Assembly (NCBI GenBank): GCA_902806565.1
Contig: CADCXA010000040.1
Coordinates: 1 to 64,000, forward strand
DNA: 64,000 nucleotides
Direction: 5' to 3'
Source of the DNA: Hypoxylon rubiginosum
Lineage: Eukaryota; Ascomycota; Sordariomycetes; Xylariales; Hypoxylaceae
Shown here: positions 24,287 to 36,100 of the stretch, in pieces
How the letters are laid out: the number at the start of each line of letters is the position of its first letter
Position numbering within the stretch: the stretch's first letter is position 1
Position numbers and translations under genes: made by a program
The notes under the pieces: model-generated
What the model was told of the DNA's origin: nothing
The model's input: only the letters and a program-made list of their open reading frames with translations
The model's database searches: none

Positions 24287-25873
24287 TCACGGACCTAGAG
24301 AATTGAACCCAGCCGGGAATTCTACCTCGCCCAAACGATTTGCGATGTCTAACGGCCCCACGGTAATTTCCCCCTCGGGACGAGAACTAGCTTGAGCGAT
24401 CGTCTGCTGTATCGCTTTCTTGGTCCTCGTATACTCCTTAACACGGGTCGTAGCTAGCTTTCCTGCCCTCCGCCTATCTGTCGGACATCGTAGAAGAGGG
24501 ACCTGAATAATAGCCGCAAATACATCAAAGACCTTCTCTATAGGTACGTCATGCCGCCTAGCAACGTCTTCGAAGGGGAACTTCTCTTGGCATGTCTCTG
24601 CCACATCTACGATCAGGTTCGGCGACGGCTTGCGATAGGTAGGTTGGATAAGAGACGCTGGCGGCTTCACTGGATTAGTTACGGTGGGTGACTTGCCAGA
24701 GTCGGCTCCTGGAGTCGGTGGAGGTTGACGTGGATCAATAGGTGCGTCGGGGGACGGCCGAGAGTCTATACCGTCGCCCTGGTGATCTAGCGAGGCTGGG
24801 TTGGGCACGCAAGGCGGGAGGGTAGCAAATGGGCCGCCATTAATCGGCATCACGAATGGGGCGAAACTGGAACCGAAAGCATGTACGTTGCTCTGGCCCA
24901 TAGCCATCATGTGCGGTTGGATGCGCTGGCCGTAAGGTTGGTGACATGCCATCTGTGGAATCATATGTGGCATATGATGCATTAGAGGAACTCCCTGTGC
25001 CTTAGTAAGGGCTGCCTGTTGTCGCATCCTGACACACACTTGGCATGCCTGCTTCGTGTTGTTTGGTCGGCTGACATGTTGAGCGTTCGAGATTGTGCTA
25101 TTCCGCGTGGAACTGGTAGTTGCTGGTGTTTCCATTCCCGGTAATGGAGGCGGCGGCATTACCGTATTCTTCGGGTCCGCTTCCTTTAGAAATATAGGCG
25201 ACGCAGCAGAGCACGAGCTCGCCTGAGCGCCCGGCGTCACTACGGTGTGGAGTTGATCAGCTGCCGAGTCGGGGCTCAGCGATCTTGGAGGGATAGTCTT
25301 CGTTCCGGCTAAAAGGTCACCCGTGGTCATGCATGCTATGGGTGCCGCGTGGGACTTAGAGAAGTCAGAGCCATTCTCGTTAGCGTCGATGCCTAGAAAT
25401 GGCGGTGCAACTGTTCGTGGCAGCTGCTTGGGTGAGAGCTCCGGTGGGCTTGGTGGTCTCGGCTTACGAGAAGGCTGATTGAGGGTAAACTTCTCTAACA
25501 CAGGGAGTGAGACACCCCTTAAGGCACAAGTGAGTTCCATGGCATTGAAGTCTGATGGAAGTCCAACCATACCAGTGCTGACTCGTCTTTCAGGGTCCCT
25601 AGGCTCAGGAGGCAGAACAGCGAGAGGCGGTACAGGAGCAATAGGCATCGCAAGCAGACTATGTTGCTGAGGGACGGGCTCTGGATTTTGCTCGCCTAGC
25701 TTTTGCCTTTTAACAGGTTTGCATGATATGAACTGAATGTCATCGTCAGATCGCTTCGAAGGCGTAACAACCGGATTAGAAACCGAAGGGGGTGGAGAGC
25801 ACTCGCCACTACGTCCCTGGGCACCAGGCAGCTGTGTTGTCGCTTGGACCCGAAGCCGAGGACTGGCTGACAT
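24287..25873 (-). CDS. Unrecognised Pro/Ser-rich protein with conserved-looking C-terminal domain
   Basis: Single exon, 528 residues, ATG at 25873. Residues 1-410 are low in complexity and rich in Pro, Ser, Thr, with one basic patch (KPVKRQKLG, possible nuclear signal) and a CQVCVRMRQQA Cys pair followed by a Met/His/Pro/Gln segment. Residues about 420-495 look like a folded, helical domain: DVAETCQEKFPFEDVARRH, then DVPIEKVFDVFAAIIQVPLL, then an Arg/Lys-rich helix. The middle resembles a helix-turn-helix (FEDVARRHDVPIEKV), so a DNA-linked role is possible but unproven. I believe similar C-terminal domains exist in other filamentous fungi but cannot name the family. It shares a 1-kb divergent promoter region with CSN6. 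Confidence 0.72.
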   Translation of the reverse strand: MSASPRLRVQATTQLPGAQGRSGECSPPPSVSNPVVTPSKRSDDDIQFISCKPVKRQKLGEQNPEPVPQQHSLLAMPIAPVPPLAVLPPEPRDPERRVSTGMVGLPSDFNAMELTCALRGVSLPVLEKFTLNQPSRKPRPPSPPELSPKQLPRTVAPPFLGIDANENGSDFSKSHAAPIACMTTGDLLAGTKTIPPRSLSPDSAADQLHTVVTPGAQASSCSAASPIFLKEADPKNTVMPPPPLPGMETPATTSSTRNSTISNAQHVSRPNNTKQACQVCVRMRQQAALTKAQGVPLMHHMPHMIPQMACHQPYGQRIQPHMMAMGQSNVHAFGSSFAPFVMPINGGPFATLPPCVPNPASLDHQGDGIDSRPSPDAPIDPRQPPPTPGADSGKSPTVTNPVKPPASLIQPTYRKPSPNLIVDVAETCQEKFPFEDVARRHDVPIEKVFDVFAAIIQVPLLRCPTDRRRAGKLATTRVKEYTRTKKAIQQTIAQASSRPEGEITVGPLDIANRLGEVEFPAGFNSLGP

Positions 25874-26894
25874 TGTATGGAATCCGTTCCGTACACTGGC
25901 CTACGAATATCCAACGTGACGTGCCAGAGGTGGTGACCAGTTGATGATGGCAATTTGAAGGGCTCAGACAGACGAGAGGAGAGCGAGGAGGTAAGAGCCC
26001 CTACAAATATTTGTACGAAGCTGGTCTTATCTAAACAAGAATTATAAATGGGAGTAACTAAGATATGAAAAGTTTGATGGAGTCTCAAAGGCGAAGAGTT
26101 GTTAGACGGCTTAGAACCCGAGCTTACCTCTTTCAGGAGTCAGGGGACACAGGGGAAGAACGTTGACAAGAGGTTTTATATCTGACTTGTATCCAAGCAT
26201 CCCGTGGCTCGGACAACATTGACAAGGGAACAGGTAGTATACCCGCACGGGGCTTCACAGAACATGTTAGGTAGCACAAGTCTCATACTGGGTAGATACT
26301 AGAATGTAATCAAAAGATCTACTTGTTGATTCCTAGATGTATAAGTGACCGGGATTGGATTGATATGAGCGTGGTGAGAATCTTTGATATGCAGCAGTGC
26401 TTTTATGAGACGAGACAAAAGAAGGAGTGAGAAATAAGTCTAGTCTAAAGCATTATCGCTAAATGTGGAATGTTCTAGGAAGTTGGAGTTGTCGTGTTAA
26501 TGATATGATATCTTACATATGTACATGTAGGTGTATATATGCTTAATCCGGTAAACAAGGGACACTGCCAGCTGCTTGGAATGTTTAATTGCATGTGGCA
26601 TTTGTAGCACAAGAAGCTTGGCAGGACTGGTAGCCACCGCGGGGCTGCGCGGGGTACATGTAGGTCTTGTAGGGTCTAAAAGGAAAGTACCTAAGCACAT
26701 TTTATGCCACTAACGCAGCTGGGCATGTAACTACCACATGCAGGAAGACAAGGTAGGAAATTAACAGCTGCAGCCTTGTGATAACTCCAAACACTCACCC
26801 TTTTTCCCCTTCCTTTTAGTTCCTCTTTACAAGCTTCTCCTCCGCTTCCTCCTCAGCTTGCTCCCCAACAATATCCTTCGTGGACTTCGGCAAG
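25874..26894. promoter_or_regulatory. Divergent promoter region, 1.0 kb
   Basis: Separates the unknown gene (-) from CSN6 (+). A pyrimidine-rich stretch at about 26795-26870 is a typical fungal leader just before the CSN6 start. TACATGTA-type words occur at 26517-26535 and 26650-26665. No other gene or RNA recognised. Confidence 0.45.
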
Positions 26895-28192
26895 ATGGGT
26901 TCAACAGATCGAAACCCCCTGATTTCTTCACAAAAGTCTTCGGACTCTGGGGTACAAGCTGTTCTCCATCCTCTCGTTCTACTCACCATCTCCGATTACA
27001 TCACACGACATACCCTGAGAGCTCAAGGAGGACCCATAGCGGGTGCCATGATAGGACAGCAGAATGGACGAGAGATTACTATCGAGCACGCATTTGAGTG
27101 TGCTACTATGAACCAGGATGGCAATATTCTCCTTCAGCCCGAATGGTTCGCCCAGCGGTTAGATCAAAGTAAGTCATCATCACCTTCTATCCGGAATTCA
27201 GCGCAGCTACTGACGACAATCGCAACCCTGCAGTGAAGGCGATACACAATTCTCCCCAACTCGATCTTGTCGGCTGGTATACTGTCCTGCCCAAGAGCGG
27301 CCCAACCCCGTCTATACTCCCCATCCATAGCTGGATTCTCTCCGAGCATAACGAATCATCCCTCCTCCTCGCATTCCACCCCGAAGAAGCTGTCCAGCAC
27401 TCGGCAGGTAGCAAGCTACCTTTAACAATATACGAGTCCAACTATGAAGCGGACGAACCCAAGGCAGAGCTAGGCGAGGACAAGGAGATGCGGGATGGAG
27501 ACCCCCCTTTGAAATTAAAGTTCCGGGAACTGCCTTACTCTGTTGAGACAGGCGAGGCGGAAATGATCAGCATGGACTTTGTGGCTCGTGGAGCCGGCAA
27601 TGCTACGGTAGTTGAGCCGAGAGAGCAGAAGAAGGCGGCGATCAAGTCAACCACGGAGACGGACCCCAAAGGCAAACAGCCTGCAAAGGTCACCGAGGCC
27701 CAGGACACGGACCATGAACCCCAAGAGCTTGTACTGTCTCGGGAGGATGAGGAGATGGTTGCTGCGCTCACTGCGAAGGCAAACGCTATCAAGATGTTAC
27801 AATCGCGAGTTAACCTCCTATCAACATACCTCGAGCGGCTACCACCCTCCTATCTATCTCCGAATAATCCCACAAACCTCGCCCCGGGCCAGCATACGAC
27901 ACCGTCTCACACAATACTCCGCTCAATCCAAGCCCTCGTCAATAGACTATCACATCTGGTGCCATCCGATACCAAGGCGTACGAGCTGGAAATGCTGAGC
28001 GAGGCCAACGATGTCCGCTTGATGGAGTTACTGAACGACGTGATGCAGAGCGTCACTGATGCCCGTGACGTGGGTAGAAAGTACGGTGTTGTAGAAAGTG
28101 CTAAGAGCTACGTCGTTAAGAAATTGCTTGACAACCCTGGCAGTCTGGGCCAGACCTTTAATTTTTCCGGCTCTGGTGACCTTGCCATCTAG
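26895..28192 (+). CDS. COP9 signalosome subunit 6 (MPN domain)
   Basis: CSN6 is the non-catalytic MPN partner of CSN5 in the COP9 signalosome, which removes Nedd8 from cullin-RING ligases in nucleus and cytoplasm. Two exons, 26895-27168 and 27234-28192, give 410 residues; the 65-nt intron splits a Met codon and has a CTGAC branch site. The MPN domain starts with VLHPLVLLTISDYITRHT, then GAMIGQQNGREITIEHAFEC and LDLVGWYTVLPKSGPTP. The JAMM metal site (HxH plus D) of CSN5 is absent, as expected for CSN6. An acidic, charged linker (about 170-245) is followed by a helical C terminus (MVAALTAKANAIKMLQSRV and later) that in known CSN6 joins the helical bundle of the complex. ATG 26895 is the first in frame. 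Confidence 0.9.
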
Positions 28193-29096
28193 CCGGTGCA
28201 GGGTAGAGAGCAGCGAGTAAGGATTCGGCCCTGGAGTAATTTACGAAACAGTATGATTGCATTTGCAAGGCGAAGGAGGCGTTCTGGGGGCGTCCTAGAG
28301 GCGTCGAGCAGATTGTATTGTGTAATGACTTGGCGTCGAGTCACAGGCAGTCAGAGATGACTAGAGACATGATATTTGACAGACTTCTGAAGCCAGAGTG
28401 GCTTGAGACACGTATGATGCCAACAAGTATGAGCTGTGTGTATATGATAATAAGAGGTATGAACGACCAAGCTTGCTGAGCCCTGGCCATACGAAAATAA
28501 AAATTCCTTTTGCTATGCACTACAACACGAGCCCTCCGGCGCGATGAAATGGAGTTTAGAAAATTCGACTCAGTCCGTTTCTAGATTATGAACGATTGAA
28601 CAAATGTACCTAATGTGAATACTATAAATCTGTATTTCTGTATTTCGTGCCACACAGCCGTCCCTAGGGGTGCTAGTCTATCATATTCCGATGATTTGTC
28701 GTGGACGACACATGAATATAACATGAACCTAGAACAAGAGAAGTGACCCCGAAAAGTTATCTAAAAAGGGGGAATAAAAAATCCAGCCAGTAAACAAATG
28801 ACAATGTTGCTTGTCCTTCTTTTCCCAAGTCTGCCACACCACTTTTCATTACCAGGCATAAGGCCGTTCATAAAAGTTTTGCTTCCCAAAATCATATACA
28901 ATGCCGCCCAGCGTCTTGGAATTTTGTTCTTCCTTAGCCATCTATATTCTTTCTTTCTCATTCTTTCTTTCTTTCTTTCTCACCTTTCTTTCCCTTTCTC
29001 AGATAGCCCGTAGAAAATTAACGAGGGACTGGTATTGGCAATCCCGATGCTGGTATTTGCAAGTAAGGAAATGAAGTCGTAAGAAGGGCCTAGAAG
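28193..29096. other. Convergent intergenic region, 0.9 kb
   Basis: Lies between the CSN6 and dehydrogenase 3' ends. It contains a (CTTT)n-like tract at about 28945-29000. Short frames across it are explained by this low-complexity sequence. No gene recognised. Confidence 0.5.
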
Positions 29097-30577
29097 TTAA
29101 GCCTCGATAACAACCTTCAAAACGAGGTTGCCATCATCATCGACAGTCCTGCTGGCGAGCTCGAAGGCATGTTTCGCAGCCCCTAGGCCTTTGAATCGAT
29201 GGGTTACCATGCCGTCGAGACTTGGTAGGGCGAAGCCAGCTCCGCCGTACCCCTGAGCAGAGAGTAATCTTATTCCAGTCCCGTACGTGTTTGCGTATCG
29301 GAATATTCCCAGAATGTCGACTTCTCTTAGGTGCGCAGCAGACATTGGAAGAGTCTGAATCGGTGTGCCCATGCCGACCATTATGACCTTGCCACCTGGT
29401 CGCGTAGCATAGAGGCTAGTGTGCATACAAGCCTCCTTGCCGGTGCACTCAAACGTTACATCAACGCCCTCGTCCTCATCCTCGCCCTGCAAGCTCGGAG
29501 GTAGTCTCGTCAGGGAGAGTATATCGGCAGCAAGGCTTTTGGCACTTTCGAGTTGGTCATGAACAGAACTAGAAAATATGCTTGCTGGCGTCATCGCCCC
29601 GGGCTCTAAGGGCGTGGAACTCCCCGAGCTGGCGGTGAAAATGGACGAGCTGCTGGATGACGTATGCAAAGGACGGGGAACGACGAAACCATGAGTAGCG
29701 AAACCTTTCTTGATCGCGTAGTCAACACGGCCGGCATCCACATCGGTAATGGTGACTGATGTGCAGCCAGATTGGCGCGCCATCGCAGCAGTCAGGAGGC
29801 CAACCGTCCCGGCGCCTAGGACGAGAGCTGTAGAGCCTGGAGCGGGACTGGCACGGTTTACGGCGTGGATTGCAACGGACAATGGCTCAAGGAGTGCAGC
29901 AGCTTCGAAGGAGACGTGATCGGGAAGCCTATGATGGGAATCTGTCAGCAATGGGTAAGAGGGAAGGGGGTGCGGCCGGTTGCAAAAACGTACTTATGGC
30001 ACCAGACCGCCGGATGATTTATCCTCTCCTGAAGAGTCCCTTGGAAGTGAGGAACGCTCTTGGCGCTACTCCTGAATCGCATCTTCTTGCACAAATTATA
30101 CCTCCCTTTCCTGCAGATGCCACATTGACCGCAAGGGATACCAACCTCGAGGGCGACACGGTCCCCAACTCTGAAGCCGCTAACCTGAGGCCCGACGGCC
30201 ACGACCGTGCCGGACGATTCGTGGCCTAGAGATAGTGGAGCACAAGCACATAAATCTCCATTGGCGAACTTCTTATAATAGGAGACATCCGAGCCACAGA
30301 TACCCGTCGACTTGACTGCGATTTGCAGCTCACCAGTGTCAGGCTCTGCTATATTTCTGACTTCCTATTGAGACGAGGTTAGCCTGACTTTCCGAGAGCG
30401 GGACGGTAAAAGATGAAGACACTACATATAGCGTAGTGACGAGAGAGTATCGGCTGTGGGACTCACTAATCGTAGATCTCGAGGCCCGTGTAGGACAGAG
30501 GCATTGACCTTATTCGAGCATTTCGAGTGAACGGGTAGCTGCATGGGTGTGTCATCAGCCATAGCGGAGGGTGCCAT
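29097..30577 (-). CDS. Zinc-dependent sorbitol/xylitol-type dehydrogenase (MDR family)
   Basis: Predicted NAD-dependent polyol dehydrogenase of the cytosol. Three exons on the minus strand: 30467-30577, 29994-30364 and 29097-29928, 437 residues. Catalytic zinc ligands are visible as C60 (TGICGSD) and H85/E86 (GHES), with LLEP after the second splice. The structural zinc cysteines are C115, C118, C121 and C129 (CGQCGICRKGRYNLC). The NAD-binding Rossmann motif is VLGAGTVGLL. HFQGTLQERINHPAVWCHK is typical of the sorbitol/xylitol/L-arabinitol branch; which polyol it uses cannot be told. It is about 80 residues longer than usual (about 350) because of an N-terminal extension and a Ser-rich, then acidic, insertion after the Rossmann fold (about residues 230-295). 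Confidence 0.88.
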
Positions 30578-32039
30578 TTTGCTAAGTGATGTGCTAGCGG
30601 CGCGGGATGGAGTGGGATAAAGACTGATGCTGGAGCTAGTAAGGGATTCCTCGGGTGCCTTAGACTACGTAGCCCAGGACTGAGGCGTGGAGGTGAGTAT
30701 AAAGTTTGGGGGTTGACTGGGCCGGGGTGGGAGCTTTGAGCTCTAGACGGTAGTTGTCCTTGGGTAGCTTGCGGGATGATATGAGGAAGCGTAAGAGAAG
30801 GAGAGAGATCAAGCCGAGCTGGTAAGCCTCGATTCTCCTGACAAAGAGAAACCGGATATAAGAGGTAGGAGTTCGTGATCAAATTGCAAGCGGAAGAGAA
30901 ATATGACATCTAGAGAATACCCCCACTCCCTTATGTATTTGAGATGTTGGGGGGAGGGGAGGGAGGGAGACCATGATGTGCTCCTTGTGTCAATCGACAT
31001 TAATTATCGTCAAGGTGGATTCTGGGATCGGAGGAGCAACAAGGGTTCGCAAGCTTGCAAAGCATCGTGTGCATTTTCCCAGGCCCAGTCAAACGTCAAC
31101 GAGTTATCTGGAGAGGTATAGAGGGCACTTCATAATCTCGGGAAATCATATGCAAGAAGTTAGCCACGATGCGACCACATCAAATTCGGTAACGAGACCC
31201 CTGATGGCGCCCTCGAAAGACGGGTGTGTGGTGTAGATGTGGGTGTTTCGTCCTTGCATAATCCCGTACCTGTACATGTTGCTCTGGCGGTACTAGCAGA
31301 CAAGGCTGGCGACTGGCGAGTCGGGCCATGGCGTCACGTACGTGATAGTACTACTGTGCTATGTATGTATGCGGTTGAAAAGTCATACCTCAGTCTACCA
31401 CGTCGGAATGTGCCTTCTCCTCTTCCTCTGCCCACACGAGGTAGCAATTGGAGGCAGACCATCAGTACGGTAATGCAGACGTGGCTCCGTCAAAGATTGG
31501 ATATACTATGATACTATGAATCGTCTCACCCGGATGGCGGGTGGCATACGTATCAAGACCATGGGGGTTTGTTGAAAAGCGGCTCTCGATGCGGCGAATC
31601 CGGAAGAGCATCCTACGCGCGGCGAGAGGTCGAGATGGAAGCAGTAAAGGCGCCGGATCAGAAGCCCAAGATTTCCTGGACAGGACTCAGAATAGGGCTA
31701 GTGGCATAGACTGAAGCTCCAAAGCTCCACTAGCACTGCGAGCAGGAGGGCTAGACTACCGACCTCTAGCTGGTCTAGTCGTGACCGGACTGGGACTGAG
31801 AGGCGGGAGGTATAACGCCGTGAATCCTGATATTAAAATCCATGAGACTACTTAGATGAAAGGTCGGGAAGAAAAGATTGGACCCTGAAATTCTGAGATA
31901 TTGCGTTGATCCAATACAGCAAGGGTAGGTAGGTAGCCAGGCTGCCTGGTTCCCAGATATACGGGACTGCCAATCGATCCATGCAATCGACCGGAATAGG
32001 TCCTTTTCTTGCAGAACGCCGGAGTTTATAAGAGGATGT

Positions 32040-32178
32040 CTATACATATCTATACATACCATATGTACATATAGGTATGTGGTTACATACATGTATGTTG
32101 CCTATATGTAGTGTAGGTTGTAGGTATGTATAGGTACCTACACTGCTACATACATACATACATACATATATACATACA

Positions 32179-32209
<31 letters not shown>

Positions 32210-32215
32210 GAAATA
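32040..32215. repeat. TACA microsatellite and TACATGTA-rich tract
   Basis: TACATACATACATACATA-type tetranucleotide repeats fill about 32149-32210, preceded by CATATGTACATATAGG and TACATACATGTATGTTGC words from 32050. Non-coding; the frame running through it on the minus strand encodes only a Tyr/Val/Cys/Met repeat. Confidence 0.85.
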
Positions 32216-32254
32216 GACACCCAGACACCCAGACACCCAGACACCCAGACACCT
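32216..32254. repeat. ACACCCAG minisatellite
   Basis: The 8-bp unit ACACCCAG is repeated four times in perfect tandem, starting directly after the TACA tract and ending at ACACCTACG. Too short and too regular for a CRISPR-like array, which would not be expected in a fungus. Confidence 0.8.
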
Positions 32255-32970
32255 ACGTAGGTATATCGGTATATCGTGGCTGGAAGGGTATGACTGGAGC
32301 ATGGAAATCGAAAAAGGGGGGGAAAGAGAGAAGATGCGGAGGGGGAGGGGCGGCTTAGAAACCGTGGATGGATTACCTAATTAGGAAATTTCTTTATAGC
32401 TCTAGCCACCCCCGTAATACCTGCACCTGGCCTGGTTACTGCAGGTGGTCAAGCTGAACTACATACATATGTACATGTACGAAGCATGTATGTACATAAT
32501 ATAAGGATGTATACTACCTACAGTATCACAGGTACCTCTCTTTTTCTTAATTTGGCACGAATCTTGGGGCTACGTAGCATGTAGCAAGGAAATGTACGAA
32601 TATACGTCTCATTGCTTTTTCTTCTTCTTTTTCTTTTCTTTAAAACTTGCTCATTGGAATCATGGATCTTAGAACGTCCTATTTATTAACCACTTGTATC
32701 CTGTATTGCTAGTAATATTACTACCTGGATGTCTTCTAGTCCGTTCCCAACTCGTCTTTGGCTACAACCCAAGAACCGCACTTCTCATCGCATCATGACT
32801 ACTACTGCTAACGCTTGCATTGCATTCTCCGTTCGACTACAACGATCGGCCTCTAAGAGCCTAGGCATTTCTCGTTAGAACCGTCGCCAACTATTAGCCT
32901 AGAAGGAACGCTCGTCGTGCTGCGAGCTCGCCTATGCAATGCCCCTTCAAGGATCAATTTTGCCGCTACG

Positions 32971-33001
<31 letters not shown>
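32971..33001. repeat. Poly-C run of 31 bases
   Basis: An uninterrupted C31 tract between GCTACG and GGCCCCG. Runs of this length are unstable and hard to sequence, so the true length may differ. Confidence 0.9.
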
Positions 33002-33003
<2 letters not shown>

Positions 33004-33107
33004 CCCCGTAGCGAGACTCTTACACATGGCAACAGGGACGGCAGCAAGATGATGGGCACTATAAACTACATAACCCTATACAGTATCTTGGTACTTTAGG
33101 AGGTAGG

Positions 33108-33150
33108 TTTGCTAAGCAGCTAAGCAGCTTAGCAGCTTAGCAGCTAAGTA
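33108..33150. repeat. AGCAGCTAAGC/AGCAGCTTAGC palindromic array
   Basis: Alternating units GCTAAGCA and GCTTAGCA occur five times. Because CTAAGCAGCTTAG is its own near reverse complement, the array can fold into a hairpin. It is followed by TAGGTATACATGTGTAC, another palindromic word. Confidence 0.65.
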
Positions 33151-36100
33151 GGTATACATGTGTACCATCGAATAAATCGTCGATATCGCTAACAGGGACA
33201 TGGTGAAATTTCGACACTCGAGTCGCTTGGAACATATGTAGGTCTAGTCCGTCAATGGACATTCGAGCTAGGTGCAAAGCACATCTCACCTACGTCGGCC
33301 GATGTCCACGATCTACCTATCGGGATCTGCAACATCCTGCCGTGTGCCTGAGTGCCTGAGTGCCGTTAACCTGTTTCCTGCGAAGACACGATACGAATAG
33401 ATTATGTACCTAATGTGTGCTCACTAGCTACACACCGTGATAGGGTCGTACGGCTGGCTTTACGACATATCAACTTTCACATGTCTCATCCGGGTTTCTG
33501 CAGAACCAAAACATGACGAATGAGACAACTGTTGGGGAGATTTCTTTTTGTTTCTTTTTGGGGGGGTTTTTTTTTTCAAAGTACCCATTCTGCAGAGAAG
33601 CTACAGGATTCTCATCGCAGACCTGGCGAGACTGGCGATATCACAGACAATCCGATATTCGAAATCCGGAGCCGTGGCCGGTATTCCTGCATTGAAGCAA
33701 TGATCAACTCGAGTTGCTCGAGGTATATGTGTAGTGGTACGCAAGCCAGTAGCTCAGGTTCGCGCCGATCTGCGTAAATCCGTCGATGGAATTCCTGCCC
33801 TTGCCTCGGAACGCGACCAATTGAGCTTTGTCGACAATCATCACGGAAGCCGGAATTCTTCTCCTTTTTGCTACGTACAGTAGTATGCAGCAGCACCTTA
33901 TCACCCTCGCCAATCTTCAACACAACAGACAGATGATGAAATGCCCCCCTCTGCCCCAATTGAGCGTCTGGAGGGGGTTCCGTCCCGCTGGACAGAATTG
34001 GAGAAATTGGAGATCGCACTTGGACCTCGTTCACACTAGGAGAGAGTATCGTGGGTAAAGGGTAAAAGTAAGGTATATCCCTAAGATGGGTCTAGGCCCA
34101 GCTAAACTCACCGTCTTTTATCACTTGGTTACCCTGCTTTCCGAAGAGGCTAGGTAAGGTATTAGGTGTTCCTTATGGGACAGTCTTGATACTTGCGCGG
34201 GTTGATGGATCCTCAAAAGACGAATATGAGGCTTCGCACATGCAGCACGACGGGGCTCTCGGGAGCAATTTCGGCGATCGACTCGAATAAGCTTCTCGAC
34301 GTCAAAGCTGTGGCACTGACGAGCTCCAACCCAGAGGCAAGACACCTCCGCACATCACTGTCCAACAACGACGCTGCTGTGGAACAGCTGATGCCACGTC
34401 GCTGGACCGATCTCGCAGAGATTGTGATAGGTCACCACGTAACTAAGACCTAACCTATGTATTCTCACATTAGCTTTTGATGCCGTCGAGTCGACCAGAC
34501 CCGATCTGTTGAAACATGGTTGGACTAGGAACAACACTCTTGTCCCGGAACATCTCTACAGAGGGAGCTAACCGCTGATACCCTCAGGAAGAAAGGTCTC
34601 TTAGCTAGACAATGTCTAGCAGAGACTATAAAAGAATCATAATATAGTCTGGGTGTCCCACACTCAGAATGGCACCCTACCCCTATCCACAAGATCGGGC
34701 TAGTACTATTCGACATCTAGGCCTTGGCTTCCTGGACTACCCATCCACGGTGAGATCGAAATACCGAGGCAGCCCATGACAGGTCACACCGCGTCAACTG
34801 GCTTCCAGCAGAGACATTATACATCCAGAGGCTTCGCGGGCCTCGATTTTCGTTGTCGACTTCCACTGCTTGTTAGTACCCTCTTGTTCCTACACCAATG
34901 TATACGGGGGGTGGTGTTGTATCAATGGCGTGAATACCCTGTCATCACACATCTAACCTCAATGGCGGCCTGTGGTATTAAGGCTGGCATATCTCATCTC
35001 CGGCTAAAGAACCCGTCACGGGTGTGTTAAGTGATTCGATGGTATCTTCGATCAAGTAGTCGCGTTCGTACGGCGATTATACCAAGCGATATTGCATGGA
35101 TGGCACCAATACGCCACAGTTCCAAGGAACGTGAAGGAGGAAAACGCCAAAACTACAGCGATAAGACAAGCGACATACGAAACACTACCGACCAGCATGG
35201 CCATGCATACATATATGTATGTGCCCGCTCTAGCTACGCTGCATACAACTCTACTCCATCATACTTGAGTACCCTTAGGTATGTAGGTGGATAGTAAGTG
35301 GGTAGGGAGGTACTTATGCAAAGCATCTATTTGCCTTGTTGGTGGAGGAGAGACGTACATTTCTAACACATATTCACATCCACATATTCACTATTGCCAC
35401 CAAGTGGCGTGCTTCCTGAATATGGAATTGTTTCCATCGTTTCCCATTAAGCCAGCGAGCTTTGCCTTGGATTATCCCCACGATCGACGCGTCTGGAGGT
35501 GCCAGTAAACTCTTGAGATCGCGATCCGCCAGGCTCTGTTATAGCCCTCTCGATACCTCCTCATATTGGGGTCGAGAAGGCGAAACATGTTCAATCTGAG
35601 AGATACCGAACGAGCACAAATTACGAAGTACTGATCTAGAGGGGTCAACCTGCATACATGTATGTACCTAAGGCATATGTGCTATTGGTGTACGTATATC
35701 TCGGCTCTCGAATTGTAAGCGAGACTACACACATATCTAAGTACATAGGACCATCCGCATATATTACGATCCTAGGTAGGTCTATCCAATGACGCCATAA
35801 AATTTACATGTATCTCACGTCGAAGAAAGGGAGATTACGAAGAGCAAAGCCATATCGGTACATGATTTTATTTACCTTACTGGCTAGACCTATGTATGTA
35901 CCGATAAATCCGCGGTGGACCATGATGAATCTTTGCCGCCTTAATTGTTCCATTCGACGACCATCACCTTCATAGCAAGAAAGGTACTATACAGGATACA
36001 GAGGTGTCGAGAAGCTCTGATGTACTGTATCTAGACGGCTTTCCACAGATGACGGCAGCAAGAAAATAGGCTACTGTGAGCCGTGTCTTGCATGCTGCAT

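Noticed and set aside
32040..32254. Tandem repeats as a CRISPR-like array
   Set aside because: Units are 4 and 8 bp with no spacers, and the genome is eukaryotic.
32853..33099. Poly-Gly or poly-Pro protein across the C31 run
   Set aside because: The open frames on both strands exist only because of the homopolymer.
33612..34034. 140-residue minus-strand frame as a gene
   Set aside because: No family features, overlapping frames of similar size in other phases, and no plausible splice partners.
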